A stretch of 64,000 nt of DNA from Rhodanobacter sp. ANJX3 (GTDB lineage: Bacteria > Pseudomonadota > Gammaproteobacteria > Xanthomonadales > Rhodanobacteraceae), in contig NZ_JACHCM010000001.1 of assembly GCF_014200755.1 (NCBI RefSeq), positions 832,367 to 896,366 on the forward strand, read 5' to 3'. The translations under genes were made by a program, and so were the position numbers. Below are positions 6,369 to 16,096 of this stretch, piece by piece. The notes beneath the pieces are model-generated. The model was given only the letters and a program-made list of their open reading frames with translations. It had not been told where the DNA came from and ran no database searches. Numbering within the stretch: position 1 is the first letter of the stretch; each line of letters begins with the position of its first letter.

Positions 6369-6830
6369 TCAGGCGATAGAAATCCGCGGCAGGTATTTAG
6401 AGGACGGCCGCTCTTCAGCACCTCTCGCTAAGGCTTCCTTGACCTCATGAGGCGGAATGGGCTTCACAAGACAGAGGACATCTAGCTTTGCCTTCACGCG
6501 CAGATAAAGCTCGTCGTCGAGCTTCATGCGGCCTGCGCGCACTTCTCGTTCCATGATCTTCCGAAGCACACAATCGTTGACCATTCCAGACAAGGTTGAT
6601 GCCTCACTCACGAGGAGGCAGTGGTACTCTGTCCGGTGAAGGGATTTAAGCAACCGAAGCTCTTGGAACGTGCCTGCTTGACCTTCCAAATGTCGACTGA
6701 GCTCGAATCGCATGCCCAGGAGTTCCTCTCTGCGCTCTATCGACTGCGCTCGGGCATATTCGGCCCTGATCCAATTACGGACCTTCTGCGCGACGGAATA
6801 TAGGTCGTCACTTTGACGTACGTCACACAT
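6369..6830 (-). CDS. Hypothetical helical protein, prophage cargo
   Basis: A 153-aa soluble protein with high predicted helix content and many Arg, Glu and Leu residues; no membrane segment or catalytic motif is apparent. GGAG lies 5 bases before the ATG. It is antisense to the early genes and AT-richer than the host chromosome, forming with the next minus-strand gene a likely independently expressed unit. Function is unknown; defence or lysogenic conversion are possibilities suggested only by position. Confidence 0.6.
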   Translation of the reverse strand: MCDVRQSDDLYSVAQKVRNWIRAEYARAQSIERREELLGMRFELSRHLEGQAGTFQELRLLKSLHRTEYHCLLVSEASTLSGMVNDCVLRKIMEREVRAGRMKLDDELYLRVKAKLDVLCLVKPIPPHEVKEALARGAEERPSSKYLPRISIA

Positions 6831-6924
6831 AAGGGCTCCACACCATATGGTTGACAGAAATGAGGGGAATGTAGTTTTACCTGGGCCTTAATGGAATTGT
6901 GTGAATTTGATCGTAAAGTTACGT

Positions 6925-7185
6925 TTAGTGCGCGGACTCGGCAGGATCTGAAGCCTTTAGGCTATCGTCCACCCACTGCTTACCCCAGGCTTGTGCGTAC
7001 TCGACGGCGGCCTTCTTTGATATGAGAGTGAGGTCGCCGGGAGTATCGGCCACGACGACATCGTGTGGCCCGCTGTAATTCACAACGGCCGCTGATGCAC
7101 TCCAGCCGCCGCACTGCATCTGACAGGGCACGCAGATCAGTAGGAAACCTCGATAGCAGAAGGTCTCTTCGTCGCGCTCTTGCAT
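6925..7185 (-). CDS. Small hypothetical protein, prophage cargo
   Basis: An 86-aa protein with three Cys in the first third (FCYRG, CVPCQMQCGGW) and a C-terminal helix. GGAG lies 8 bases before the ATG. It is encoded on the minus strand upstream of and in the same direction as the 153-aa cargo protein, with about 95 bases between them. I do not recognise it. Confidence 0.5.
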   Translation of the reverse strand: MQERDEETFCYRGFLLICVPCQMQCGGWSASAAVVNYSGPHDVVVADTPGDLTLISKKAAVEYAQAWGKQWVDDSLKASDPAESAH

Positions 7186-7343
7186 ACCGGCAGCTCCGAA
7201 TAGTTGCCCGCCTCATCGACTGGCGCCGAGGGGTGACTACAGCCGTCTGACTCAGCGGGCAGGCCGACAGCATACCCCTCTCTTTCACTCAATCAAGTCA
7301 GCCTGCACCACGCTGAGGCGTAGGTGTGAGCGAAGGAAACTCA

Positions 7344-7517
7344 ATGAAGAATCGAACACACTACCCGACCCCCTTAATCGCCCTAATGGTCGCCCTGGCC
7401 CTAGGGGGCTTCGCGGTATCCATCACGCAGTCGAGGGCCGTCGCTGCTGCCTTTGTCCTTCTCTACGTCGCGGTCTTCGCCGGCTGGCTGGTGATGACGT
7501 TGCGAAACAGGAGCTAA
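7344..7517 (+). CDS. Small two-helix membrane protein
   Basis: A 57-aa protein with two hydrophobic segments (about residues 10-27 and 33-51) joined by a short polar turn and ending in RNRS. ATG 7344 is preferred to an in-frame GTG at 7326 because a GAAGGAAA ribosome site precedes it. The next tiny gene follows after 3 bases. Confidence 0.55.
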   Translation: MKNRTHYPTPLIALMVALALGGFAVSITQSRAVAAAFVLLYVAVFAGWLVMTLRNRS

Positions 7518-7520
7518 ACG

Positions 7521-7643
7521 ATGAGTCCCTTTTCAGTGTGGGAGAGATTTAATTCTCTCCTTGATACGACGCAGGGCGTCACGCCGGATGAAGTGATCGC
7601 AAGGACTTGCGGCACCACAGCATCGGATGACGACGAAATGTGA
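7521..7643 (+). CDS. Tiny phage protein, 40 aa
   Basis: A 40-codon frame beginning MSPFSVWERFNSLLD and ending in an acidic tail. GGAG lies exactly 7 bases before the ATG, and the gene follows the preceding membrane protein so closely that co-translation is likely. No homologue is recognised. Support is the ribosome site and spacing only. Confidence 0.45.
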   Translation: MSPFSVWERFNSLLDTTQGVTPDEVIARTCGTTASDDDEM

Positions 7644-7881
7644 CGCTGAACGCGTCTTGCGTGAAAAACCCGTGATGCCACAATCTATCGAACGATCAAG
7701 GTCTGACTAGGAAGCCGAAACATGCTCCACCATATCCCCGCCGTTACGCTGCAACTCATTGAACTGTCGAGAGGTTTCCAGTTCTACTTTGAACGTCCCA
7801 CCCCGTTGAGCATAGTCATTGCCTTCGGTATCGCAAGGCTCTACATTTCGTGGGAGCCAGTACCTCCAATCAGGATTCCCG

Positions 7882-8262
7882 ATGACACACCTCACGCCAA
7901 CGGATGCATCGCGCATCATGTTCGCGCTGCTCCAGAAGATACGACGGGACGTAGAGGGAGGCTCGAAGTTTACGCTTGCCAACGCCTCGACTTTGTTCGC
8001 AGCCCTGAAGAACCCCGGCGCGCTGCAAACTGACATCTATCGAGAGGTGGGCGGCGTGAAAGACTCCGCCATCTCTCGCCAGTTCGATCTACTTGAGGGC
8101 CGAAGCCGTCTAACACCGGACGCGCCCTCCACGGGTCTCATCACGCGCGAGCGTAGTGGAGCCAGCCGCACGAACAACGCCATTGTGCTGACCCCGGAGG
8201 GCGAGAAGTTCGCCGCCGAGTTCGCTGAACTATTCAATCGTCTGCTGGACGCCCGCACGTAG
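7882..8262 (+). CDS. Winged-helix DNA-binding protein next to the integrase
   Basis: A 126-aa protein with MarR-like character: a helix-turn-helix region around GALQTDIYREVGGVKDSAIS and a wing-like segment GLITRERSGASRTNNAIVLT followed by a C-terminal helix. AGGA lies 6 bases before ATG 7882. Its place immediately upstream of the integrase suggests a regulator of lysogeny or of integrase expression, but no operator is identified. A strong terminator separates it from the integrase. Confidence 0.6.
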   Translation: MTHLTPTDASRIMFALLQKIRRDVEGGSKFTLANASTLFAALKNPGALQTDIYREVGGVKDSAISRQFDLLEGRSRLTPDAPSTGLITRERSGASRTNNAIVLTPEGEKFAAEFAELFNRLLDART

Positions 8263-8295
8263 CCCGCGCCGCACGATCAAATCCTGTCACCTCTT

Positions 8296-8321
8296 AACCC
8301 GCCCATGTGGCGGGTTTTTTT
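8296..8321 (+). terminator. Rho-independent terminator upstream of the integrase
   Basis: AACCCGCC (8296-8303) pairs with GGCGGGTT (8309-8316) around CATGT, followed by a run of T to 8321. It ends 15 bases before the integrase start codon, so transcription from the winged-helix gene should mostly stop here. Confidence 0.85.
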
Positions 8322-8336
8322 ATGGGAGAAACCCTG

Positions 8337-9575
8337 ATGTCGCTGGAACTCAAAGGCACGCTGAAAGCCGGTCAAGCTGACCGCCGCTACTACATGATCC
8401 GCGTCCAGGTGGACGGCCGACGCGAGGTAATGTCCTCTGGCACTCGCGACCGCACGGCCGCGCTGGTGAAGGAGCAGGCCATCGTCAACGCGCTCAGGGC
8501 GCATCCGAACATCCCGAAGGCGGACTTGATCGCCATGACTCGCGGTGACTCCTCCGCGATGCACAGGGCAGCTCTGAAGCAGTCCAACGGGATCACGCTG
8601 CACGACGCGTTTGCACGCTGCTTCGCTGACCCGGAAGTGTGGCGCAACATCAAGGCACGGAAAGGGTACGAGTCGCTGTGCAAGGAGATCGAGCTTCACT
8701 TCGGCGCAGACCGCCCGCTGCAATCCATCAAGCTGAAGGAGTGCAAGGACTTCGGGACGAAGCTGCTGGACAGCGGCGCGGCCCCGAGCACGGTGAATAA
8801 GCGACTGGCCTGTCTCTCCAAGGTGTTCAACGTCTTCCGGCACGCTGAGGACGGCTACCCGAACCTCCCTGTGCTCACGATGCTCTCCGACAAGAACCCA
8901 CGGACGTACAGCGCGAGCCTGCGGGACGAGGAGGCGCTGTTTGCGGCCGTCGCGAGTCTCGATGAGGCCCGTGTAGGCCCCAAGGGTGGCCCACCGCGTA
9001 AGAAGGACGCCTACAAGTACCTGCGGCTGTTCAAGGTGCTTGTGGAGACCGGCATGCGTCTCGGTGAGGGCCTGCGGATTCGCTGGGAGGACATCGTGGT
9101 GGACACGGCGGACGGGACTTGGCTCATCAAGGCTCACCGCCGCGAGGAGCTGAAGAACAAGAAGGCGAAGACGGTGCCGGTTACGGGCATGGCGCGCGAA
9201 GTGCTGCAGGAGATGCTGGCCCTGCCCGCCGCCGAGAAGCATCGAGTCGGCCCCTTCGGCGATCTGCGGAAACGTCGGGCGCAGCACATCTGGACGGCGG
9301 CTAAGAAGATGGCCGGGATCACGAACAAGGAGTGCGTCATCCACGCCCTGCGCCACACGCTCGCTACGCGTCTCCTGAAGGCGACGGGGAACCTGGTGTT
9401 GGTTAGCACCTGGCTGGGCCACACAACGACGCAGACGACGAGTGACACCTATGCCCACGTCGAGTCGGACAGCCTCATAGAAGGCGCTGCGGCACTCACG
9501 AAGCTCCGTGGCACCTTATCTGATTCCCTTCAAGCCTCCCGAGACAGGGATAGCGCACCGGAAATCAACTCTTGA
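8337..9575 (+). CDS. int: Phage tyrosine integrase
   Basis: A 412-aa tyrosine recombinase that would integrate and, with helper factors, excise the prophage. The catalytic set is complete: Arg241 (GMRLGEGL), Lys at about 276-278 (KKAKTVPV), His336 and Arg339 (HALRH), His362 (WLGHT) and nucleophile Tyr372 (SDTYAHV). The N-terminal 180 residues form the arm- and core-binding domains. ATG 8337 has GGAG 8 bases upstream; an earlier in-frame ATG lies inside the terminator stem. The gene ends 43 bases from the 3' end of tRNA-Leu, consistent with a tRNA attachment site. Confidence 0.9.
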   Translation: MSLELKGTLKAGQADRRYYMIRVQVDGRREVMSSGTRDRTAALVKEQAIVNALRAHPNIPKADLIAMTRGDSSAMHRAALKQSNGITLHDAFARCFADPEVWRNIKARKGYESLCKEIELHFGADRPLQSIKLKECKDFGTKLLDSGAAPSTVNKRLACLSKVFNVFRHAEDGYPNLPVLTMLSDKNPRTYSASLRDEEALFAAVASLDEARVGPKGGPPRKKDAYKYLRLFKVLVETGMRLGEGLRIRWEDIVVDTADGTWLIKAHRREELKNKKAKTVPVTGMAREVLQEMLALPAAEKHRVGPFGDLRKRRAQHIWTAAKKMAGITNKECVIHALRHTLATRLLKATGNLVLVSTWLGHTTTQTTSDTYAHVESDSLIEGAAALTKLRGTLSDSLQASRDRDSAPEINS

Positions 9576-9617
9576 CACATCGGGCGGTCTAACTGCCTGA
9601 TTTAACAACGATTGGCT

Positions 9618-9703
9618 TGGTGCGAGAGGGGGGACTCGAACCCCCACGATGATTAGTCGCCAGAACCTAAATCTGGTGCGTCTACCAATTCCGCCACTCT
9701 CGC
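9618..9703 (-). tRNA. tRNA-Leu (anticodon TAG), likely attR
   Basis: The reverse complement folds as a class II tRNA with acceptor stem GCGAGAG/CTCTCGC, a variable arm and encoded CCA. The anticodon loop TTTAGGT reads TAG. The 3' end faces the integrase, so the prophage attachment core most likely lies in its T-arm/acceptor end, which should be duplicated at the far prophage border outside this window. Confidence 0.9.
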
Positions 9704-9917
9704 GCGCCAACCACGGAAAACTCGCGCAACCACAGGAATGCCAAGCCTATTTCTCCGCCAATCGCCGCTGAGAATTAGCCCCACCCCGCCTTTGCCGCGC
9801 TCGTCTAAGTCGATGATTCCCTTATACGAAAGCGCTCCATTTTACGGTTCCACGACACCGCAGCACAAGCCGCCTATTCAAGCCGATGGCGCGACACCGG
9901 CGCTTTACTTCTCTCCA

Positions 9918-9952
9918 AGAAAAAAGGGACCTGCGCAAGCGCAAGTCCCTTT
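9918..9952 (-). terminator. Terminator of the Pro-Arg-His-Lys tRNA unit
   Basis: On the minus strand AAGGGAC and GTCCCTT enclose an inner TGCGC/GCGCA stem, followed by a T-rich run. It lies just after tRNA-Lys and closes the four-tRNA unit before tRNA-Leu. Confidence 0.8.
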
Positions 9953-9957
9953 CGAAT

Positions 9958-10033
<76 letters not shown>

Positions 10034-10054
10034 GATGAAACTGGGCTTTGAAAC

Positions 10055-10132
10055 TGGGGTGGATGATGGGATTCGAACCCACGACAACCGGAATCACAAT
10101 CCGGGACTCTAACCAGCTGAGCTACACCCACC
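10055..10132 (-). tRNA. tRNA-His (anticodon GTG)
   Basis: Cloverleaf with the extra 5' G opposite C73 typical of tRNA-His, anticodon loop with GTG, T-loop GGTTCGAATCC and encoded CCA. Confidence 0.95.
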
Positions 10133-10146
10133 ATAAATCTTGAAAC

Positions 10147-10223
10147 TGGTGCGCCCGACAGGACTCGAACCTGCAACCGTCGGCTTAGAAGGCCGATGCT
10201 CTATCCGGTTGAGCTACAGGCGC
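10147..10223 (-). tRNA. tRNA-Arg (anticodon TCT)
   Basis: Acceptor GCGCCTG pairs with CGGGCGC, anticodon loop CTTCTAA, T-arm GGTTCGAGTCC and encoded CCA. Confidence 0.95.
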
Positions 10224-10248
10224 AGTCACTACCAGAAGAACGCGTTGC

Positions 10249-10325
10249 TGGTCGGGGCAGAGGGATTCGAACCCCCGACTTTTGCGTCCCAAACGCAACG
10301 CTCTACCAGACTGAGCTATACCCCG
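10249..10325 (-). tRNA. tRNA-Pro (anticodon GGG)
   Basis: Acceptor CGGGGTA, anticodon loop TTTGGGA, T-arm GGTTCGAATCC and encoded CCA. First gene of the four-tRNA unit. Confidence 0.95.
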
Positions 10326-10456
10326 CAACGATCGATCGAAGATTTCAACTCATCGAAGCCTTCAAATGTTACGGGTGACACCGCGATCCGTCAATCCGTA
10401 TCGAAGCACGCACCTTGTATCTATACCTAATATCTCTACGAGAAAACCGCTTCCCG

Positions 10457-10485
10457 TAAAAACAAAACGGGGTGCAAGCACCCCG
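10457..10485 (-). terminator. Terminator downstream of tRNA-Arg(ACG)
   Basis: The 18-base palindromic stem CGGGGTGCTTGCACCCCG is followed on the minus strand by TTTTGTTTTT. It separates tRNA-Arg(ACG) from the downstream four-tRNA unit. Confidence 0.85.
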
Positions 10486-10499
10486 CCTCGCCGTGTAAA

Positions 10500-10576
10500 T
10501 GGTGCGCCCGGAGAGATTCGAACTCCCGACCACCTAGTTCGTAGCCAGGTACTCTATCCAACTGAGCTACGGGCGC
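10500..10576 (-). tRNA. tRNA-Arg (anticodon ACG)
   Basis: Acceptor GCGCCCG pairs with CGGGCGC, anticodon loop CTACGAA, T-arm GAGTTCGAATCTC and encoded CCA. It has its own terminator, so it is probably a separate transcript. Confidence 0.95.
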
Positions 10577-10887
10577 ACTGAAAACGTCTGACTGCTGCAA
10601 CAATGTTTGGGCATCGATGCGGCGAACCAAGAAGCGGAATTATTCAGACTCCGCACCCATGCGTCAACACTTTTCGTCAAAAAATTTCATTTAGGCGACA
10701 TCATCAAAGGCCGAAGTTACGCTGCGATGGCGTTTTGCGCGGCATGCAGCTTGATGGATGGCTAGGGTCAGCGTGTGGAACGGCGAAAAACAGAAAGGCG
10801 ACACGATGGCCGCCTTTCTATCAACCGCTTTCGAATATGCGCGAAGCGCTTTCGTACCCAGCAAGAAAGCTTCGGCCTCGCCCAGCC
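10577..10887. other. Intergenic stretch between ftsH and tRNA-Arg
   Basis: Apart from the ftsH terminator near its right end and the presumed tRNA-Arg promoter, I see no gene or repeat here. Confidence 0.6.
10783..10819 (-). terminator. Terminator of the rlmE-ftsH transcript
   Basis: AGAAAGGCG and CGCCTTTCT form a perfect 9-bp stem with a 10-base loop, followed on the minus strand by GTTTTTC. It is about 70 bases beyond the ftsH stop. Confidence 0.75.
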
Positions 10888-12836
<1,949 letters not shown>

Positions 12837-12840
<4 letters not shown>

Positions 12841-13487
12841 TCGCGTTTCTCGCCCGGTTGCACCGAAGAAGGCTTTCTGCCTGTTGCCAGTGCGTACACC
12901 TCACGCGAACGGGCGCGTGAGGCCTTTGGTTTACGCATAGTCACGCGGGTGAAGTCCGCGCGCAAGCTGCGCAAGTAATTGTCAAAACCGGCCCCCTGAA
13001 ACAACTTGATCAGGAACGAACCGCCGGGCTTGAGCCACTGTCGACTGAAGTCCAGCGCCAGCTCGGCCAGATCCATGGCACGGATCTGGTCGGCGAGCGC
13101 CACACCACTCATATTGGGGGCCATATCGGACAGCACAAGATCCAGCTTCTGACCGTTTAGTCGGCCCTCCAGCTCACGCAAGACCGACTCCTCGCGGAAA
13201 TCGCCCTGCAGGAAATCCACACCGGCGATGCTTTGCATCGGCAAAATATCCAGCGCCACCACGGTGCCAGTATCGCCCATCCGCTGGCGCACCAGTTGGG
13301 ACCAACTGCCCGGCGCCGCGCCCAGATCGACCACGTGAATACCGGGCTTGAGCAGACGATCGCGTTCGATCAGCTCCTCGAGCTTGTAGACCGCGCGCGA
13401 ACGCAGGCCCTCGGCCTGGGCCTTTTTGACGTAGACGTCGTTGAAGTGTTCGCGCAGCCATACGGCACTGCTTTTGCTGCGGGTCAT
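12837..13487 (-). CDS. rlmE: 23S rRNA (uridine-2552-2'-O)-methyltransferase RlmE
   Basis: SAM-dependent 2'-O-methyltransferase (FtsJ/RrmJ) acting on U2552 of 23S rRNA late in 50S assembly. The SAM loop [10 protein letters not shown] and the K-D-K-type catalytic residues ([23 protein letters not shown]) are visible. The 216-aa form begins [10 protein letters not shown], as usual in relatives; the frame stays open for 44 codons upstream without homology. It overlaps ftsH by 4 bases, a conserved pair, and is divergent from yhbY. Confidence 0.95.
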
Positions 13488-13630
13488 GGTCGGAGACAGC
13501 CAAAAAAGAGGAATTGCTGAAACGCCGAGAAAACACGCGCTGACGGCAGGAACAGTACTGAAGATCGTCCATCGCCTGTGACGGCCGAATGTTTTTCGAC
13601 GTGCGGCTTGTAGACGCATGATACCCTTAG

Positions 13631-13960
13631 ATGTCGAATGACAGCGAATTGAGTACGTACGACATGGCCCTTTCCTCCTCGCAGGTCCGTTACCTGCGCA
13701 GCCTCGCCCACGATTTGAGCCCGGTGATCCTGCTCGGCAACAAGGGCGCCAGCGACGCGGTCGTCAAAGAGCTCGGCCTGGCACTGAATCAGCACGAACT
13801 GGTCAAGGTCAAGCTGTCCGGCGGCGACAAGGAAGAGCGCGAGGCCCAGATCGAGACCCTGAGTGTGGGTACCGAGGCCGAAATCATCCACAAGATCGGC
13901 CACGTCGTGGTGCTTTTCCGGCGCAATATCGACGAACCAAAGATCGCCCTGCCGCGCTGA
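13631..13960 (+). CDS. yhbY: YhbY/CRM-domain ribosome-associated RNA-binding protein
   Basis: A 109-aa single CRM-domain protein that binds pre-50S particles in relatives. The GxxG-type loop is visible in LLGNKGAS, with the conserved N-terminal [16 protein letters not shown] second in-frame ATG at 13664 gives the commoner shorter N-terminus. It is divergent from rlmE, a conserved arrangement, and its stop overlaps the next start (TGATG). Confidence 0.92.
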   Translation: MSNDSELSTYDMALSSSQVRYLRSLAHDLSPVILLGNKGASDAVVKELGLALNQHELVKVKLSGGDKEEREAQIETLSVGTEAEIIHKIGHVVVLFRRNIDEPKIALPR

Positions 13961-14352
13961 TGGACCTGTCACTCGATCAAACCGATGGCTATCTGCTGGT
14001 GCGCCGCGTGGGCGCACAGAGCATCACGTTGCTTGATCGTGAACTGAGTTGCAGCTTCCTGCTGGCGCCGGATCAGGCGATCGAAAACTGGACGGTGGAT
14101 GCCGCCAGCCAGCTGGGTGCCGACCATGTCGAGGCCATGCTGGCATTGCAGCCGGAGCTGGTGATTCTGGGTACCGGCCTTCGGCAGACATTCCCTTCGG
14201 CGGCCTTTATGGCCGGATTCCTGCGCCGGAACATCGGCATCGAAGTGATGGATAACGCCGCCGCGGCACGCACCTACAACTTGCTCGCCGGCGAGGGGCG
14301 ACGGGTGATTGCCGGATTCATCCTGCCGACCCCGTCACTGCCGTCGAGCTAA
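13960..14352 (+). CDS. Mth938-like (DUF498) protein
   Basis: A 130-aa protein of the DUF498/Mth938 family, related to the mitochondrial complex I assembly factor NDUFAF3; the bacterial role is not established. Typical features are the central ELVILGTGLRQTFP and IGIEVMDNAAAARTYNLLAGEGRRV. Translation is coupled to yhbY by a 1-base overlap. It converges with nlpD, whose stop is 11 bases away. Confidence 0.85.
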   Translation: MDLSLDQTDGYLLVRRVGAQSITLLDRELSCSFLLAPDQAIENWTVDAASQLGADHVEAMLALQPELVILGTGLRQTFPSAAFMAGFLRRNIGIEVMDNAAAARTYNLLAGEGRRVIAGFILPTPSLPSS

Positions 14353-14363
14353 CTTTCCGGTTT

Positions 14364-15422
14364 TCAATGCGGCGGCAGGTAGCCGAGAGGATCGACCGGG
14401 TTGCCATCCTTGCGAATCTGGAATTCCAGTTCATTGCGCGCGGCGCCGGTAGAACCCATTTCGGCGATCTGCTGGCCGGCCGTCACGCGCTGACCTTCCT
14501 TCACCAAGCGCTTGCTGTTGTGTCCGTAAGCCGACAGGAAGCTGTCGCTGTGCTTGATGATGACCAGCTCGCCATAACCCACTAGCCCGTTGCCGCTGTA
14601 GACCACCACGCCATCGGCCGCCGCGCGTACCGCGTCGCCGGCATTGCCGCCGATCTCGATACCGGGGATCGCATCGCCGGGCTGAAAGCGCTTGATCAAG
14701 GTGCCCTGTGCCGGCCAGCGCCAGGTGACGCCGCTCACCGCGCGCGCGGGGCCGGTGGAAACCGCCTGCGCGGGCGCTGGCGGTGGCAGCACGGCAGGCG
14801 AAGGCGTCTTTACGCCCGCCACCGGAACGACGCTGGTTGTAGCGGCGGTTGCCGGCATCGCCGGTTTGGGCGGCGCCGCGACGGCGGGCGCAGCCGCAAC
14901 GGTTGCCGAGCCTGGCGGTTTTGCACCGGACGATGCGGCCGCTGGCGCGGTGACCGGCTCGAACATGGGCGTCGATGCGGCCGGCGGAGCCGACGCCGCA
15001 TGCACCGGCACCGAAGTCTGGGCGATTGTCGAAGATGGCGGCGCAATCGGAGCGGTCGGGCGAGTGCCGGCAACGGCCGCTGGCGTCGTGGCCGGAGACA
15101 GCTTCAGCCGCTGGCCCGGATGAATCGTGTAAGGCGCGGCAACGCCGTTCCATTGCGCCAGATCGCGAAAGTCCACCTTGTTGCGAAAGGCAATCGAATA
15201 CAGCGTATCGCCCTTCACCACCTGATAGCTGCCGCCGGGAATCGAGGTATGCGCAGCCTGCGTTACGACATTTCCGCTGCTGTAGTTGCCGCCAGCCGCC
15301 GGCTCGACGACCACCGAACTGTGCATGGTGCCGCACGCAGCCAGCATCGTCGATGCGATCGCAAGCGCCAGCAACGGCAAAGGTCGGCGTGTAACCAGTC
15401 GATTCAAGGTCGTTCCATTCAT
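14364..15422 (-). CDS. nlpD: NlpD-type lipoprotein with LysM and degenerate LytM domain
   Basis: Outer-membrane lipoprotein that activates cell-wall amidases for daughter-cell separation. A signal ends in lipobox MLAAC (about residue 30), followed by a LysM domain (YQVVKGDTLYSIA, about 60-105), a long Ala/Pro-rich linker (to about 240) and a C-terminal LytM/M23 fold. The final His motif is replaced (NELEFQIR instead of HxH), as in non-catalytic amidase activators. ATG 15422 is favoured by the signal peptide although its ribosome site is weak; in-frame ATGs at 15434 and 15458 are alternatives. It closes the surE-pcm-yqaA-nlpD run. Confidence 0.9.
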   Translation of the reverse strand: MNGTTLNRLVTRRPLPLLALAIASTMLAACGTMHSSVVVEPAAGGNYSSGNVVTQAAHTSIPGGSYQVVKGDTLYSIAFRNKVDFRDLAQWNGVAAPYTIHPGQRLKLSPATTPAAVAGTRPTAPIAPPSSTIAQTSVPVHAASAPPAASTPMFEPVTAPAAASSGAKPPGSATVAAAPAVAAPPKPAMPATAATTSVVPVAGVKTPSPAVLPPPAPAQAVSTGPARAVSGVTWRWPAQGTLIKRFQPGDAIPGIEIGGNAGDAVRAAADGVVVYSGNGLVGYGELVIIKHSDSFLSAYGHNSKRLVKEGQRVTAGQQIAEMGSTGAARNELEFQIRKDGNPVDPLGYLPPH

Positions 15423-15487
15423 GGGGGGCAGCATACCGAGGCGCCATCCTTTTTTCATACCAGACCGCTCCACTGCACGAGCGGCGC

Positions 15488-16096
15488 TCAACGCAGCCAA
15501 ACCCACCAGACCAGCAGCAGCCCGAGCAGCACCAGCGCGGCCCAGCCGATCCACTCGATATATTTATGCAGAATGCGTTCGGCCCGCTCGCCGAACAGGC
15601 GAATCAGCAGCGCAAGCAGCCATACCCGCTTGCCACGCCCGATCCCGATGCAGGCGAGGAACGGCAGCACCGGCACGCCGATGATGCCGCAGGCCCAGGT
15701 CACGAACTTCATCGGTACCACCGGCTGCAGCGCTGCCAGGATCAGCACGCCGAACAGCCCCCACCGATGCTGCGCCATCTGCTGCCGCAGCACGGTTACA
15801 CCCTGCTCGATCGGCGCCAGCAGGTGCAGCGAATCGAGTACCGGCCGCAACGCCTGAAACGCCCAATGCCCCAGCGCATATCCGACCAGCGCACCAAGCA
15901 GCGAAAACAGCAGGCTCAGGTTCGCGAAGTGGAAGGCTTTGTGCCGTTTGCCCAACATCATCGGCGCCAGCATCACCTCCGGCGGAATCGGAAAGATGAA
16001 GGCTTCGACGAAGCTCAATCCGGCAAGGTAGTAAATCGCTTTCGGGCTGCGCGCCCAGACCAGCGCCTGGGCATAGAGTTTTCCAAACAGCCGCAT
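15488..16096 (-). CDS. yqaA: YqaA/DedA-family (SNARE-associated) membrane protein
   Basis: A 202-aa polytopic membrane protein of the VTT/DedA superfamily, whose members act in lipid scrambling or undecaprenyl phosphate recycling. The motif FVEAFIFPIPPEVMLAPMML near residue 30 and the later GRGKRVW block are typical of the YqaA branch. About five hydrophobic segments are visible. Its ATG overlaps the pcm stop (TGATG), so it is translated with pcm. Substrate cannot be assigned. Confidence 0.88.
   Translation of the reverse strand: MRLFGKLYAQALVWARSPKAIYYLAGLSFVEAFIFPIPPEVMLAPMMLGKRHKAFHFANLSLLFSLLGALVGYALGHWAFQALRPVLDSLHLLAPIEQGVTVLRQQMAQHRWGLFGVLILAALQPVVPMKFVTWACGIIGVPVLPFLACIGIGRGKRVWLLALLIRLFGERAERILHKYIEWIGWAALVLLGLLLVWWVWLR

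Larger units (their letters stand above)
1..9620. mobile_element. Right-hand portion of a temperate T7/phiKMV-like prophage
   Basis: The stretch carries phage hallmark genes: a T7-type large terminase running off the left edge, a T4-type lysozyme, small membrane proteins, ArdA and a tyrosine integrase whose end lies 43 bases from the 3' end of tRNA-Leu, a classic attachment position. Structural, replication and polymerase genes are not visible and must lie to the left if the prophage is complete. The order late genes, repeat array, tandem host-like promoters, early small genes, integrase, tRNA fits a linear T7-like genome that was circularised and opened at an attP next to the integrase. The left attachment site is outside the window, so exact borders are inferred. 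Confidence 0.85.

Noticed and set aside
7722..8033. 103-codon plus-strand frame overlapping the winged-helix gene
   Set aside because: It overlaps the better supported gene in another phase and has no ribosome site or recognisable fold.
9573..9600. Promoter from TTGACA at 9573
   Set aside because: A -35-like box is present but no acceptable -10 follows at 16-18 bases.
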